Positions 31,185-39,965 of a DNA stretch of 64,000 nucleotides are shown piece after piece. Made by a program: the position numbers and the translations under genes. The DNA is from Collimonas pratensis. GTDB taxonomy: Bacteria > Pseudomonadota > Gammaproteobacteria > Burkholderiales > Burkholderiaceae_D. Positions within the stretch are counted from its first letter, which is position 1, and every line of letters starts with the position of its first letter. The stretch spans positions 3,968,001 to 4,032,000 of the forward strand of contig NZ_CP013234.1 of the NCBI RefSeq assembly GCF_001584185.1, in the 5' to 3' direction. The notes below the pieces were generated by a model, which saw nothing but the letters and a program-made list of their open reading frames with translations, was not told where the DNA came from and searched no databases.

Positions 31185-32208
31185 GGAGTTTCTCCAGAAT
31201 TTGTTGAGACAGTGCGGCGTCAATCTGCGCCGTCACCGGAACGACCCAGATGCGCGGATCGTCTTTAATAGACGCTATTTGCCGACATTTTACTGCATCC
31301 TTTTCCGTGATCAGGATCAGTTCGGCCTCCAGGGCCGCAAACGGGTTGTCGGAAAAATCATGGTGATCGGGCAAAGCCAGCGTCTCGAACCTCAGGCCGG
31401 CGGCGCTCAGCATGCTGAAAAAGCGTTGCGGATTGCCGATGCCGGCCGCCGCGGCGATCTTCAGCGCCGCATCGCCCAGGCTGGCCAGCGGCCGCGTGTC
31501 AGTTGGATCAGCGAGCCGTTCGGCGTAGTCGCCCGCCAGCTGCATGCGGATCGAATCGGCCGGCATGGAAGCGGGAATCGCAGCTGCATTGACCACGGTG
31601 AAGTCGCGCCGGCGTGAGGCCGGCTCGCGCAAAGGTCCGGCCGGCAGCAGCCAGCCGTTGCCGGCGCCGCGGGCGTCAAACAGGACGATTTCGATGTCGC
31701 GTTGCAAACGATAATGCTGCAAGCCGTCGTCGGACAAGATCAGGTTGACTTCAGGATGGGCCTGCAGCAAGGCTTGCGCCGCCGCCACGCGGTCGCGCCC
31801 GACCACCACCGGGCATTGCGCGCGGCCGGCGATCAGCAAGGGTTCGTCGCCGACCTCGGCCGCCAGCGATGCCGGTGTTACGTGTTGCACCTGTGGCTTG
31901 CCATCGGCGCTTTGCGCCGCATAGCCGCGCGAAATCACGCCCGGCACATAGCCGGCTTGCCGCAGCGCCTGCACCAGCCAGATCGTCAGCGGCGTCTTGC
32001 CGGTACCGCCGACAAAAATGTTGCCGACCACGATCACCGGCACCGGCAGCCGCGTGCTGGCCTGCCAGCCGGCGGCGTAGAGCCGGCGCCGCAGCGCCGC
32101 CAGCAAGCCGAACAGCAGCGACAGCGGCCACAGCAGGCATACCAGCAAGCCGCGCCGCTGCCAGGCGGCGCTCAGGGTCGATTCCAGCGAGCTTTTACTT
32201 GTGGCCAC
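31165..32208 (-). CDS. lpxK: Tetraacyldisaccharide 4'-kinase
   Basis: A 347-residue LpxK, the inner-membrane kinase that adds the 4'-phosphate in lipid A synthesis. An N-terminal membrane segment ([19 protein letters not shown]) precedes the P-loop [12 protein letters not shown] and the [10 protein letters not shown] motif. I place the start at GTG 32208, inside the last codons of exbD; the frame is open 20 codons further but overlaps exbD more. Length matches the family. It is coupled to exbD upstream and overlaps the Trm112-like gene downstream. Confidence 0.95.
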   Translation of the reverse strand: MATSKSSLESTLSAAWQRRGLLVCLLWPLSLLFGLLAALRRRLYAAGWQASTRLPVPVIVVGNIFVGGTGKTPLTIWLVQALRQAGYVPGVISRGYAAQSADGKPQVQHVTPASLAAEVGDEPLLIAGRAQCPVVVGRDRVAAAQALLQAHPEVNLILSDDGLQHYRLQRDIEIVLFDARGAGNGWLLPAGPLREPASRRRDFTVVNAAAIPASMPADSIRMQLAGDYAERLADPTDTRPLASLGDAALKIAAAAGIGNPQRFFSMLSAAGLRFETLALPDHHDFSDNPFAALEAELILITEKDAVKCRQIASIKDDPRIWVVPVTAQIDAALSQQILEKLRGHTTA

Positions 32209-32638
32209 TAGTCTGGGCGGCAAACGTGATCTTGTCGAAACCTGCCAGACGCGCAGCCTCCAGCACATTGATCACGGTCTGGTGGGTCGCCATGGCGTCG
32301 GCATTGATGATCACCACCGGGTCGACCTTGGACTGGCCAGGCTGACCATCCGCCTGCACCGCATTCTTCAGGTCCAGCGCCAGCGACGCCGCATCCTTGG
32401 ACGACACTTGCACGTTGTTGACCGCGTACTGGCCTTGCGGATTGACGGCGACGTTGATCTCTTGCGGCTGCGTCATGGCCTTGTCGGCATCGGCAGTCGG
32501 CAAGGTGATCTGCAGCGCCGTAAACTTGCTGTAGCTGGTGGTCACCATCAGGAAGATCACAATCACCAGCAAGACGTCGATGAACGGGATCAGGTTGATT
32601 TCAGGGTCCTCGCGGCCCTTGCCTTTACGGAAATTCAT
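32195..32638 (-). CDS. exbD: ExbD/TolR family biopolymer transport protein
   Basis: A 147-residue protein with a short cytoplasmic N-terminus, one membrane helix (NLIPFIDVLLVIVIFLMVTT, containing the functionally important Asp) and a periplasmic domain. With ExbB it forms a proton-driven motor that energises an outer-membrane or cell-wall partner. No tonB is nearby, and the pairing with lpxK is conserved in betaproteobacteria, so the exact partner is open. Its ATG overlaps the exbB stop (ATGA). Confidence 0.93.
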   Translation of the reverse strand: MNFRKGKGREDPEINLIPFIDVLLVIVIFLMVTTSYSKFTALQITLPTADADKAMTQPQEINVAVNPQGQYAVNNVQVSSKDAASLALDLKNAVQADGQPGQSKVDPVVIINADAMATHQTVINVLEAARLAGFDKITFAAQTSGHK

Positions 32639-33240
32639 TTACGCGCACCGTGAACTGTATCAACGAATTTTACTGCCTGCTGCTCCATATCGACCACAAA
32701 GCCGTCCACCAGGGCGCGGAAATGACGATAGAAAATCAACGCCGGCATGGCGATCGCCAGGCCGAAGCCGGTGTTATACAACGCCACCGAAATGCCATGG
32801 CCCAGTTGCGTAGGATCGGCGCCGGCGCCGGTGGTCGCGCCAAAAATCTCGATCATGCCGACCACGGTGCCGAACAAGCCCATCAAAGGCGCCAGCGAAG
32901 CAATCGTCCCCAATGTTGTGAGGAAGCGTTCGAGATCGTGCGCAGTCGCCTGCCCGGCCTCTTCGATCGATTCCTTCATCAGATCGCGCGGCGCATCGAC
33001 ATTGCGCAGGCCGGCGGCCAGCACCCGTCCCAGCGGCGAGTTGGTTTCCAGATTAGTCAGGACTTCGGTATTGATCTTGCCGTTGTGATAAACCCGTATC
33101 ACTTCCTGCAACAGTTGCGGCGGCAGGATACGCGCGCGGCGCAAATAAACGAGACGTTCGATAATCAATGCGGTGGCAATGATGGAGGCAATTAACAACA
33201 GCCAGATCGGCCAGCCCGCAGCTTGAATAATGGCAAACAA
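32635..33240 (-). CDS. exbB: ExbB/TolQ/MotA family proton channel
   Basis: A 201-residue inner-membrane protein with three predicted helices: about residues 10-27 (WPIWLLLIASIIATALII), and a pair around 110-175 containing LGTIASLAPLMGLFGTVVGMI and ALYNTGFGLAIAMPAL. These are the conserved MotA/TolQ/ExbB motifs. It is the first gene of the leftward envelope operon ending at adk. The upstream 700-base region must hold its promoter. Confidence 0.94.
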   Translation of the reverse strand: MFAIIQAAGWPIWLLLIASIIATALIIERLVYLRRARILPPQLLQEVIRVYHNGKINTEVLTNLETNSPLGRVLAAGLRNVDAPRDLMKESIEEAGQATAHDLERFLTTLGTIASLAPLMGLFGTVVGMIEIFGATTGAGADPTQLGHGISVALYNTGFGLAIAMPALIFYRHFRALVDGFVVDMEQQAVKFVDTVHGARK

Positions 33241-33943
33241 AAGAAACTCCTTGGTGAGGTACGAATGCTGTAGAGCGTATCGACAAGAGAAATGCAGACG
33301 AGGGGTTCATCAGCATGGATGCAGAATGTAACTTGTTGACGGCCTGCGGGCAAGCACGACAAGCATTGCTGAGCAGAAATTTTTATCGCAGTGTTTTACC
33401 TTGCATTTCATGTTGATAAAACGCTGCGCTGAGTTCCACACACATTATGTGAACAAAATTGTGGACAAGTCGCTCGACTAATAGTGAAGTCCATGATTTA
33501 TAAGGAATTTTTTCAACTGCTGCAAAAACAGGCAGTGGCTGCAAGTTCTGCGCACCTAAAGTTCTCCACAGATTTTGGGGATAACTTTGTGCACAAGCGC
33601 ACTGGATTCACCTGAAGTCATTGATTGGCAACAGATTTTCACCAGTGTGAAGGAATGCTGCAAATGTGCCTGAAACACGGCTTTACGGGTGGCGGACCGG
33701 ATTTTCGCCAACGTCCGTGATGATTTTGCCATGTCGGCGGCGGCGTATATCCACATGCAGAGAGAAATCCGCAGTTACCCACAGAATATGTGGATAAGCT
33801 TGTGCGCAAGCCTGCTGCATTCCGGACAAGCCCTTGATTTGTTTCGCTTTTCCATCGCTGTGCAGCGGCTGTGCTTTACAATATCAGCGCTCCCTGTCCG
33901 CTTGCCTCAACGGACACGGTCATTAACTGAATCGAAAGCCAGC
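33241..33943. other. Long intergenic region with a cluster of DnaA-box-like sites
   Basis: No convincing gene lies in these 703 bases between divergent exbB and xseA. Six 9-mers close to the DnaA box TTATNCACA occur between 33460 and 33797: TGTGGACAA 33460, TTCTCCACA 33562, TGGGGATAA 33576, TTGTGCACA 33587, TTACCCACA 33775 and a perfect TGTGGATAA at 33789-33797. AT-rich stretches precede and separate them. It could be a DnaA-binding regulatory locus or a replication-origin-like element; no dnaA, dnaN or gyrB is near. Confidence 0.5.
33789..33797 (-). promoter_or_regulatory. Perfect DnaA box
   Basis: On the minus strand this reads TTATCCACA, the consensus DnaA box, and it is one of six related sites within 340 bases. 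It is 147 bases upstream of the xseA start. Confidence 0.5.
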
Positions 33944-35305
33944 ATGAATCTCTCCAGCCCTCCCGACAACCGTTCCAGCGGACCGCAGGTACTGACAGTC
34001 TCCGCCTTGAATCAAGCCGTCGCGCGGATGCTGGAACGCAGTTTTCCGTTGGCCTGGGTCTCGGGCGAAATATCGAATTTCAAGAGCTACGCTTCCGGCC
34101 ACTGGTACTTCACGCTGAAGGACGATGCGGCGCAAGTGCGCGGCGTCATGTTCAAGGGCCGCGCCCAGCATGCCGGCTTTACCCCGCGCGACGGCGACAA
34201 GGTGGAAGTACGGGCGCTGGTGACCCTGTACGCCGCGCGCGGCGACTATCAGCTCAATGTCGAAGCGATCCGGCGCGCCGGCGTCGGCAACCTGTATGAA
34301 GCCTTCTTGCGCCTGAAAGAAAAGCTCAATGCCGAAGGCTTGTTCGATCCAGCACGCAAGCGGCCGCTGCCGGCATTTGCCCGAACCATCGGCATCGTCA
34401 CCAGCCTGCAGGCGGCAGCACTGCGCGATATCCTGACCGCGCTGGCGCGCCGTGCGCCGCATGTGCGCGTGATCCTGTACCCGACGCCGGTGCAAGGCGA
34501 CGGCGCCGCAGAAAAGATCGCTCGCGCCATCAATACTGCAGCGGCGCGTGCCGAATGCGAGCTGCTGCTGGTATGCCGCGGCGGCGGCAGTATCGAGGAC
34601 TTGTGGTCGTTCAACGATGAAGCGGTAGCGCGTGCGATCGTCGCCGCGCCGATGCCGGTGATTTCCGGGGTCGGCCACGAGACCGATTTCACCATCGCCG
34701 ACTTTGCCGCCGACCTGCGCGCCGCCACCCCGACCGCCGCCGCCGAGCTGGCGACGGTGCCGCGCGGCGACTGGCTGGCGACGCTGGAAGCGCATGCCGA
34801 CGACCTCACCCGCGCCTTGCGCCGTCAACTCGGCGAGGCCAGCCAGACGCTGGACTGGCTCGGACGCCGCCTGAGCAGCCCTGCCACCACCATTGCCCAC
34901 GAACGTGTCAAGCTGCAAAGCCTGCACAGCCGGCTGCTGCACGCTACCCGCATCCCGCTGACGCAATCACGCTACGCCCTGCTCAACCTGCGCACCCGCC
35001 TGACGGCGCAGATGCCCGACACTTCAGCATCACGCACCGGGCTGCTGGAGCAAAGCCGCCGCCTCGGCAGCGCGCTGGCGGCAAGCAACCGTGACCGGCG
35101 GCAGGCGCTGGCGGCGCTCAATGCGCAACTCGAATTGCTGAATCCGCAGCGCACCCTGGAACGCGGCTACGCCATCGTTTCCGACGCCAAGGGCCATGTA
35201 ATCCGCACGCCGCAAGCCTTGCAGCCGCGCCATTTCGTTACCGTCCAGCTGGCGGATGGCAGCGCCAAGGTGGGCATAGACAGCGTGCAAGCCACGCTTG
35301 ATTGA
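33944..35305 (+). CDS. xseA: Exodeoxyribonuclease VII large subunit
   Basis: A 453-residue XseA, the catalytic large subunit that with XseB degrades single-stranded DNA. The N-terminal OB-fold ([22 protein letters not shown]) is followed by the catalytic domain with [30 protein letters not shown] and [14 protein letters not shown], then a long coiled coil and a C-terminal ERGYAIV segment. The ATG at 33944 gives the family's N-terminus; the frame remains open 85 codons upstream, through the DnaA-box region, without family likeness. xseB is not adjacent. Its promoter should lie in the DnaA-box region. Confidence 0.96.
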   Translation: MNLSSPPDNRSSGPQVLTVSALNQAVARMLERSFPLAWVSGEISNFKSYASGHWYFTLKDDAAQVRGVMFKGRAQHAGFTPRDGDKVEVRALVTLYAARGDYQLNVEAIRRAGVGNLYEAFLRLKEKLNAEGLFDPARKRPLPAFARTIGIVTSLQAAALRDILTALARRAPHVRVILYPTPVQGDGAAEKIARAINTAAARAECELLLVCRGGGSIEDLWSFNDEAVARAIVAAPMPVISGVGHETDFTIADFAADLRAATPTAAAELATVPRGDWLATLEAHADDLTRALRRQLGEASQTLDWLGRRLSSPATTIAHERVKLQSLHSRLLHATRIPLTQSRYALLNLRTRLTAQMPDTSASRTGLLEQSRRLGSALAASNRDRRQALAALNAQLELLNPQRTLERGYAIVSDAKGHVIRTPQALQPRHFVTVQLADGSAKVGIDSVQATLD

Positions 35306-35490
35306 AGAACGGTTTCCCCGGATGTGGCGCAAGCCACATAAGGAGTCGGATAAAAGCAGCAGGAAAGCGCAAGCTTGCTGCATGGAATAGCTAAGCGCTT
35401 TACAATAGCTCTTTCCTGGAAACTGTTCTTAAGATGTATAGGCAACAGCTTCTTTGTAATCCCAATAAAACTATAGGAAGGACGCACAAC

Positions 35491-36069
35491 ATGGCACACA
35501 CTCTCCCGCCCCTGCCGTATGCTCTGGATGCATTAGCTCCACACATTTCCAAAGAGACTCTGGAATTTCACTATGGTAAGCATCACCAGACCTATGTGAC
35601 CAACCTGAACAACCTGATCCCAGGCACAGAATTCGAAAACGCATCCCTGGAAGATATCGTCAAGAAATCCTCCGGCGGCGTCTTCAACAATGCAGCGCAG
35701 ATCTGGAACCACACCTTCTACTGGCACAGCCTGTCGCCAACAGGCGGCGGCGCACCAACCGGCGCATTGGCAGATGCGATCAACGCCAAGTGGGGTTCGT
35801 TCGACAACTTCAAGGCTGAACTGACCAAGACTGCCGTCGGCACTTTCGGTTCCGGCTGGGCCTGGCTGGTGAAAAATGCCGACGGTTCGCTCGGCCTGGT
35901 GTCGACTTCCAACGCTGCAACCCCACTGACGACCGACGCTAAGCCTTTGATCACCGTCGATGTCTGGGAACACGCTTACTACATCGACTACCGCAATGCC
36001 CGTCCAAAATACCTGGAAGCATTCTGGGCATTGGCGAATTGGGAATTTGCTTCGAAGAATTTCGCATAA
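35491..36069 (+). CDS. sodB: Iron superoxide dismutase
   Basis: A 192-residue Fe-type superoxide dismutase that removes superoxide in the cytoplasm. Metal ligands are H27 (EFHYGKHH), H74 (QIWNHTFYW), D157 and H161 ([11 protein letters not shown]). Gln70 in NNAAQIWNH and the 192-residue length point to the iron form. The ATG at 35491 follows GGAAGGA; an upstream in-frame ATG has no similarity. It has its own terminator 51 bases downstream and is separated from xseA by 185 bases, so it is likely a single-gene unit. Confidence 0.97.
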   Translation: MAHTLPPLPYALDALAPHISKETLEFHYGKHHQTYVTNLNNLIPGTEFENASLEDIVKKSSGGVFNNAAQIWNHTFYWHSLSPTGGGAPTGALADAINAKWGSFDNFKAELTKTAVGTFGSGWAWLVKNADGSLGLVSTSNAATPLTTDAKPLITVDVWEHAYYIDYRNARPKYLEAFWALANWEFASKNFA

Positions 36070-36120
36070 CAGACAATCTGTGATGGCCGGCCTGGAATAA
36101 AAGCCTGATCGGCACGCAAG

Positions 36121-36158
36121 AAAAAAGGGCGCTTACCTCATCGTAAGCGCCCTTTTTT
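36121..36158. terminator. Bidirectional terminator between sodB and a CoA-transferase gene
   Basis: AAAAAAGGGCGCTTAC (36121-36136) pairs perfectly with GTAAGCGCCCTTTTTT (36143-36158) around CTCATC. The 16-base-pair stem lies between converging genes and serves both. Confidence 0.95.
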
Positions 36159-36179
36159 ACTTTTTTCTGTTACCTGTCC

Positions 36180-37586
36180 TTATCCCTCTTGCTGCCAGCT
36201 TGCCTCATACGCATCCAGGACCGAGGGCGGCAGATCGAAGTGCGGCGGCGTCTCCGACATTTGTTCGGCCGGTGCGATGGCGCTGATTTCTCCATACGAA
36301 GATCTCATCGTCTGCCGCCATTTATCGACTTCAGCCTGACTGAGATCGGCATGCTGCAAGCCATCGGCCAGGCGCGGCATGGACTGCAGCCAGCGGCCGG
36401 TTTGCGCCAGCGAAACCTGCACCCGCCAGCCCCCGCCTTCTGTTGCCCGCCGCCGCAGCGCAGTCATGGCGCAGAAAGCCGCCAGGTAGCCGGTGGCATG
36501 ATCAAGCGCCTGGCATGGCAGCTTGCCGGGCTGGGCGCTGCCGGTGGCCTGCCCTTCTTCCCAGGCGATGCCGGTAGCCGACTGCACCAGGCTGTCAAAG
36601 CCGCGCCGCTCGGCCCACGGGCCGGCATGGCTGTAGGCCGAAAGACGCACCTCGACCAAACCTGGCCGCAGCGCCTGCAATGCATCGCTGGAAAAACCAT
36701 GCGCGGCGAGCGCCCCCGGCCGGTAAGCATGCAGGAAGACATCGGCGCCAGGTATCAGCTGGCGCAGGCGCTGGCGTCCTGCTTCGCTGCGCAGATCAAG
36801 CTGGGCGGCACGCTTGCCGCGGCCATTGTCGATCACCAAGGTCGGAATATTCGGCAGGTGCGCGGCGCCGATCGCCAGCACTTCGGCGCCGTGCTGCGCC
36901 AGCGTGCGGCCCGCCACCGGCGCCGCGATCACCCGCGACAGGTCGAGCACGCGGACGCCGCTGAGTGGTCGTTGTCCGGGCCGTGGCATTTCAGGAGCGC
37001 TGTCGGCGATCCGTTCGATCTCAAACAGCGGCAAGCCGGCGACGGCCGTCGCTTGCGGATGCGTCAGCCACTCGTCGGGACTACGTATCAGCGCCGCGCA
37101 CATGCCTTCTTGCGCCAACCGCGCATCGAGTTCGGTAGCCTGCCAGCCGGCGATGGCGGCGGCCACGGCGGCGCGGTTGTCGGCGCATTGCAGGACCCGC
37201 AGCACGCCGTCGCGGTGATGCGGGAAATTGGTGTGCAGCTGTATCCAGCGGCCGTCGCCGGCCTGGTAGTAGCCGGCGATAGGACTCCAGGGATCGGCCG
37301 GTGGCTTGCCGTTTATCAGCAGGTAGCGTTCGCTGCGGAAGATGGCGAGCGCGTGGCGCTGGTCAACCGCAACAGTTTGACGGCTACCGCCGCGCAAGCG
37401 CCAGAAATCCGCCGCCGCCAGTGCCTGCGCACCGATCACGGCGGACGCCAGCGCGCCGACCGGGAACTGCGAAGGCAACTGTCGCGCCAGATGGGAAAAA
37501 CTGAGCTGCTCCAGGGCATTCGGCGCCTGGCCGGCGAGCTGCCAGAGTGTGCCGAGCAATTGACCGGCTGTGGTATCGGTGTGCAT
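36180..37586 (-). CDS. Family III CoA-transferase (CaiB/BaiF), unknown substrate
   Basis: A 468-residue CaiB/BaiF-type protein. The usual N-terminal signature appears only at about residue 208 (PLSGVRVLDLSRVIAAPVAGRTLAQHGAEVL), preceded by a 200-residue domain that carries its own HHRDGVLRVLQ and GWQATELDARLAQEG stretches, typical of the C-terminal part of the family. This circular order of halves occurs in a subset of these enzymes. The region ALDHATGYLAAF holds the likely catalytic Asp. It is divergent from the HTH/citrate-synthase gene with a palindrome between, which suggests shared control. Confidence 0.86.
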   Translation of the reverse strand: MHTDTTAGQLLGTLWQLAGQAPNALEQLSFSHLARQLPSQFPVGALASAVIGAQALAAADFWRLRGGSRQTVAVDQRHALAIFRSERYLLINGKPPADPWSPIAGYYQAGDGRWIQLHTNFPHHRDGVLRVLQCADNRAAVAAAIAGWQATELDARLAQEGMCAALIRSPDEWLTHPQATAVAGLPLFEIERIADSAPEMPRPGQRPLSGVRVLDLSRVIAAPVAGRTLAQHGAEVLAIGAAHLPNIPTLVIDNGRGKRAAQLDLRSEAGRQRLRQLIPGADVFLHAYRPGALAAHGFSSDALQALRPGLVEVRLSAYSHAGPWAERRGFDSLVQSATGIAWEEGQATGSAQPGKLPCQALDHATGYLAAFCAMTALRRRATEGGGWRVQVSLAQTGRWLQSMPRLADGLQHADLSQAEVDKWRQTMRSSYGEISAIAPAEQMSETPPHFDLPPSVLDAYEASWQQEG

Positions 37587-37645
37587 GATCGTCCTTATGG
37601 GAAGTAAGGATTCAGTCTAGAATTTGGCGGCTGGCCGCGTCAATC

Positions 37646-37662
37646 TTGATTGCGGCAATCAA
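37646..37662. promoter_or_regulatory. Perfect palindrome between CoA-transferase and HTH/citrate-synthase genes
   Basis: TTGATTG-CGG-CAATCAA is a perfect 7-base inverted repeat that ends 17 bases before the HTH/citrate-synthase start, and 59 bases upstream of the divergent CoA-transferase. A partly overlapping CAATC-TT-GATTG repeat (37641-37652) lies beside it, and TATAAA follows at 37663-37668. It is the best candidate operator for the HTH domain of the neighbouring protein; that link is inference. Confidence 0.5.
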
Positions 37663-37679
37663 TATAAAGAAATTTCCCG

Positions 37680-38891
37680 ATGAAGAAATTGCTTAGCGCG
37701 GCGGAAGCAGCCAAACTACTCGGCGTCAGCACCGCTACATTGTATTCCTATGTCAGCCGCGGCATGCTCAGCTCGCTGCCAGGCACAGGCGAGCGCAGCA
37801 AGCTGTATCCGCGTGACCAGCTGCTGCGCCTGGCGGCGAGACGCAAGGATGGCCGCCAGGCCGGCCATGCTGTCGAGCAGGCGATAGACTGGGGCAAGCC
37901 GATCCTGGAATCACGCATCACCCTGATCGAGCATGGCGTCATCCGCTATCGTGGCCACGACGCCATGAAGCTGGCGCGCAGCGCCACGCTGGAACAGGTC
38001 GCGATGATCTTGTGGGATAGCGACAGCAAGAGTTATTTCGATGACGCGACTCCTGTCATCGAGCCGCAACGCTGGTCAGCCATGCGCGAGCCGTTTGCGG
38101 GTTGCCTACCGCTGCAACGCGGCGCCGCCCTGCTGGCAGCCGCCACGCCTTTACTCAAACCATCCGATCCGCTCACGGATGGCGCGCAGCTGATGCGGCT
38201 GCTGGCGGCGGCATTGCTAGACGCCGATATCAGCACCGCCCCCCTGCATCAGCAATGCTGTGACGCCTGGCGTCTCGGCGCCGAACACGCCGATCTGGTG
38301 CGGGCGGCGCTGATCGCTTGCGCCGATCATGAATTGAATGTCTCCACTTTTACCGTGCGCTGCGTCGCCTCGACCGGCGCGTCGTTACCGGCAGCGCTGC
38401 TGGCTGGACTGTCGGCGCTGTCCGGCCCGCGCCACGGCGGCGAATCGTTGCGCGTATGGGCCATGATCGACGCCGCCATGGCCAGCGATGACATGCATGG
38501 CGTACTGCAGCAGCGCCTGGCTCAGCCCGGCCTGATCCTGGGTTATGGCAACCAGTTGCCGGGTTTCGGCCATCCCCTCTATCCGGACGGTGATCCGCGC
38601 GGCCGCATGCTGATCCAGATGCTGGAGGCGCAGGCAGGCAATGCCGAGATTGCCGCTCTGCTGGCGCTTGCCGACATCGCCAGCAAGCTCACCGGACAGG
38701 CTCCGAATATCGATTTTGCGCTGGCGGCAATTGAACATGCCTTCGGGCTGGCGCGCGGCGCCTCGCAAACCTTATTTGCATTGGGCCGCTGTGCCGGCTG
38801 GATCGCGCACGCCATCGAACAGGCGGCCAGCGGCCAGCTGATCCGGCCGCGGGCGCGCTATGTGGGAACGTTTGATTTTCTTGATTATTGA
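37680..38891 (+). CDS. Citrate synthase-like enzyme with N-terminal MerR-type HTH
   Basis: A 403-residue fusion. Residues 1-55 form a MerR/excisionase-like helix-turn-helix (SAAEAAKLLGVSTATLYSYVSRGML). From about residue 75 it is a citrate synthase-type protein with the catalytic triad in place: H217 in DHELNVSTFTVR, H298 in GFGHPLYPDGDPR and D345 in NIDFALAAI. So it could both bind DNA and condense or cleave an acyl-CoA. The divergent CoA-transferase suggests that both act on the same acyl-CoA, with the enzyme domain sensing or using it. Family members with HTH occur in Burkholderiales; the physiological substrate is not known. Confidence 0.85.
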   Translation: MKKLLSAAEAAKLLGVSTATLYSYVSRGMLSSLPGTGERSKLYPRDQLLRLAARRKDGRQAGHAVEQAIDWGKPILESRITLIEHGVIRYRGHDAMKLARSATLEQVAMILWDSDSKSYFDDATPVIEPQRWSAMREPFAGCLPLQRGAALLAAATPLLKPSDPLTDGAQLMRLLAAALLDADISTAPLHQQCCDAWRLGAEHADLVRAALIACADHELNVSTFTVRCVASTGASLPAALLAGLSALSGPRHGGESLRVWAMIDAAMASDDMHGVLQQRLAQPGLILGYGNQLPGFGHPLYPDGDPRGRMLIQMLEAQAGNAEIAALLALADIASKLTGQAPNIDFALAAIEHAFGLARGASQTLFALGRCAGWIAHAIEQAASGQLIRPRARYVGTFDFLDY

Positions 38892-39021
38892 GAATCTCAT
38901 GAAACACGACAGAACCGTAACCGGCTTTCGTCGCGCCTAGCAGACGCGGCTAAGTGGGCTACGGCGTACATATCTAGCCGCTAGAAAAAAATACGAATGC
39001 GCCCTGTCTTTCTCCGAATCC

Positions 39022-39088
39022 GTCATGTGGGGTCAGAGTCGAGTTTCGCGAAAAAGCACCGCGAAAGTCGACTCTGACCCCAGATGAC
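39022..39088. repeat. REP-like inverted repeat (GGGGTCAGAGTCGA type)
   Basis: A 29-base left arm (39022-39050) pairs with a right arm (39060-39088) with two mismatches around a 9-base loop. The core TGGGGTCAGAGTCGA is a common end motif of REP/BIME-like elements moved by REP-associated tyrosine transposases. No transposase is in the window. It lies between the citrate synthase-like gene and the end of the TetR gene, and may also act as a terminator-like structure. Confidence 0.8.
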
Positions 39089-39153
39089 TTTGTCGGCGTA
39101 GTGCTGCGCTGGTCAAATGCGATAATTCCGCCGCGTCATGAATTACCAAAACC

Positions 39154-39798
39154 TCAATGATTCGCAGGCCGGGCGATCGCCCGCCACAGCATCTTGAACA
39201 GCGCATTCGCCTGCAGCGCCAGCGGCTCCTGCTCGCCGCGCATGGTGTGCATGTGCACCAGCCGCTCGAGGATGCCGATGAAATAGTCCAGCAGGATTTT
39301 TTCATTGACCTCATCCGTCAGGACGCCCTCAGCCCTGCCGTCGGTCAAGGTTTTCATCAGGACTTCCATCATTTCCGGCTGGCGGAAAGTACGGTCGCGG
39401 CCCCATGCGCTGATCTGCAGCGAACTCATGATCAGCTGGCTGACCTTGGGATTGCGGTCGAAGAAATCGAGCACTACCCAGAACACCTTGCGCAGCTTGT
39501 CCTGGCAGCTTTCGATGCCCTGCAGGTGATCCAGCATGCGCGAGGCCAGCGCGCCCAGCCAGGTTTCCAGGCAGGCGAACAGCAGCGCTTCCTTGCTGCC
39601 ATAATATTTGTAGATGGTCTGCAGCGATACATTGGCGGCGGCGGCGATTTCGCCAAAGCTGACGCTGTGGAATTCTCGTTCCGAGAACAGATCCAGCACT
39701 GCGCCTTCTATTCGTTGCTGTATCGCCGGCTTGAGCAGAGCGCGGTCGAGCACGATTTTCTGTTTTTCCACAGGCGGTGTTTTTGCCATTTTCATCAT
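39154..39798 (-). CDS. TetR-family repressor of the beta-oxidation genes
   Basis: A 214-residue TetR-type regulator. The HTH (FGEIAAAANVSLQTIYKYYGSKEALL) is near residues 47-72, and the C-terminal part is an all-helical ligand domain with a shape typical of acyl-CoA or fatty-acid sensors. It is divergent from the thiolase gene. I set the start at ATG 39798; the frame is open to 39843 but that would place operator 39801-39818 inside the gene. ATGs at 39795 and 39789 are alternatives. Its likely targets are the four motif copies at the thiolase and acyl-CoA dehydrogenase promoters, including its own. Confidence 0.85.
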   Translation of the reverse strand: MMKMAKTPPVEKQKIVLDRALLKPAIQQRIEGAVLDLFSEREFHSVSFGEIAAAANVSLQTIYKYYGSKEALLFACLETWLGALASRMLDHLQGIESCQDKLRKVFWVVLDFFDRNPKVSQLIMSSLQISAWGRDRTFRQPEMMEVLMKTLTDGRAEGVLTDEVNEKILLDYFIGILERLVHMHTMRGEQEPLALQANALFKMLWRAIARPANH

Positions 39799-39800
39799 AT

Positions 39801-39818
39801 GTGTAATCAAAATTACGG
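39801..39818. promoter_or_regulatory. TetR operator candidate 1 (autoregulatory)
   Basis: GTGTAAT-CAAA-ATTACGG fits the shared motif GTGTAAT-N4-ATTACAC. It directly abuts the tetR start, where bound repressor would block its own transcription or translation. Confidence 0.65.
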
Positions 39819-39925
39819 ACTTATCCGCTAGCGTTTCCGCCATCTGGTTTAGAGTGCCTTACCAATTGACGCTGGCCAGTGCTTTCACTACAGTAGGTAT
39901 TCAGCTGCAATCAGACACACTCAAA

Positions 39926-39943
39926 GTGTAATTTTTATTACGC
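39926..39943. promoter_or_regulatory. TetR operator candidate 2 (thiolase promoter)
   Basis: GTGTAAT-TTTT-ATTACGC lies 22 bases upstream of the thiolase start, in the leader or promoter core. It has the same spacing and arms as the other three sites. Confidence 0.65.
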
Positions 39944-39965
39944 AAACATACAAGCCGGAGACGCT

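Noticed and set aside
33689..33943. N-terminal extension of xseA
   Set aside because: The open frame runs through the DnaA-box region without similarity to the family; the ATG at 33944 gives the normal N-terminus.
35375..35406. Promoter for sodB (TTGCTG...TACAAT)
   Set aside because: The spacer is 20 bases, too long for a confident sigma-70 call.
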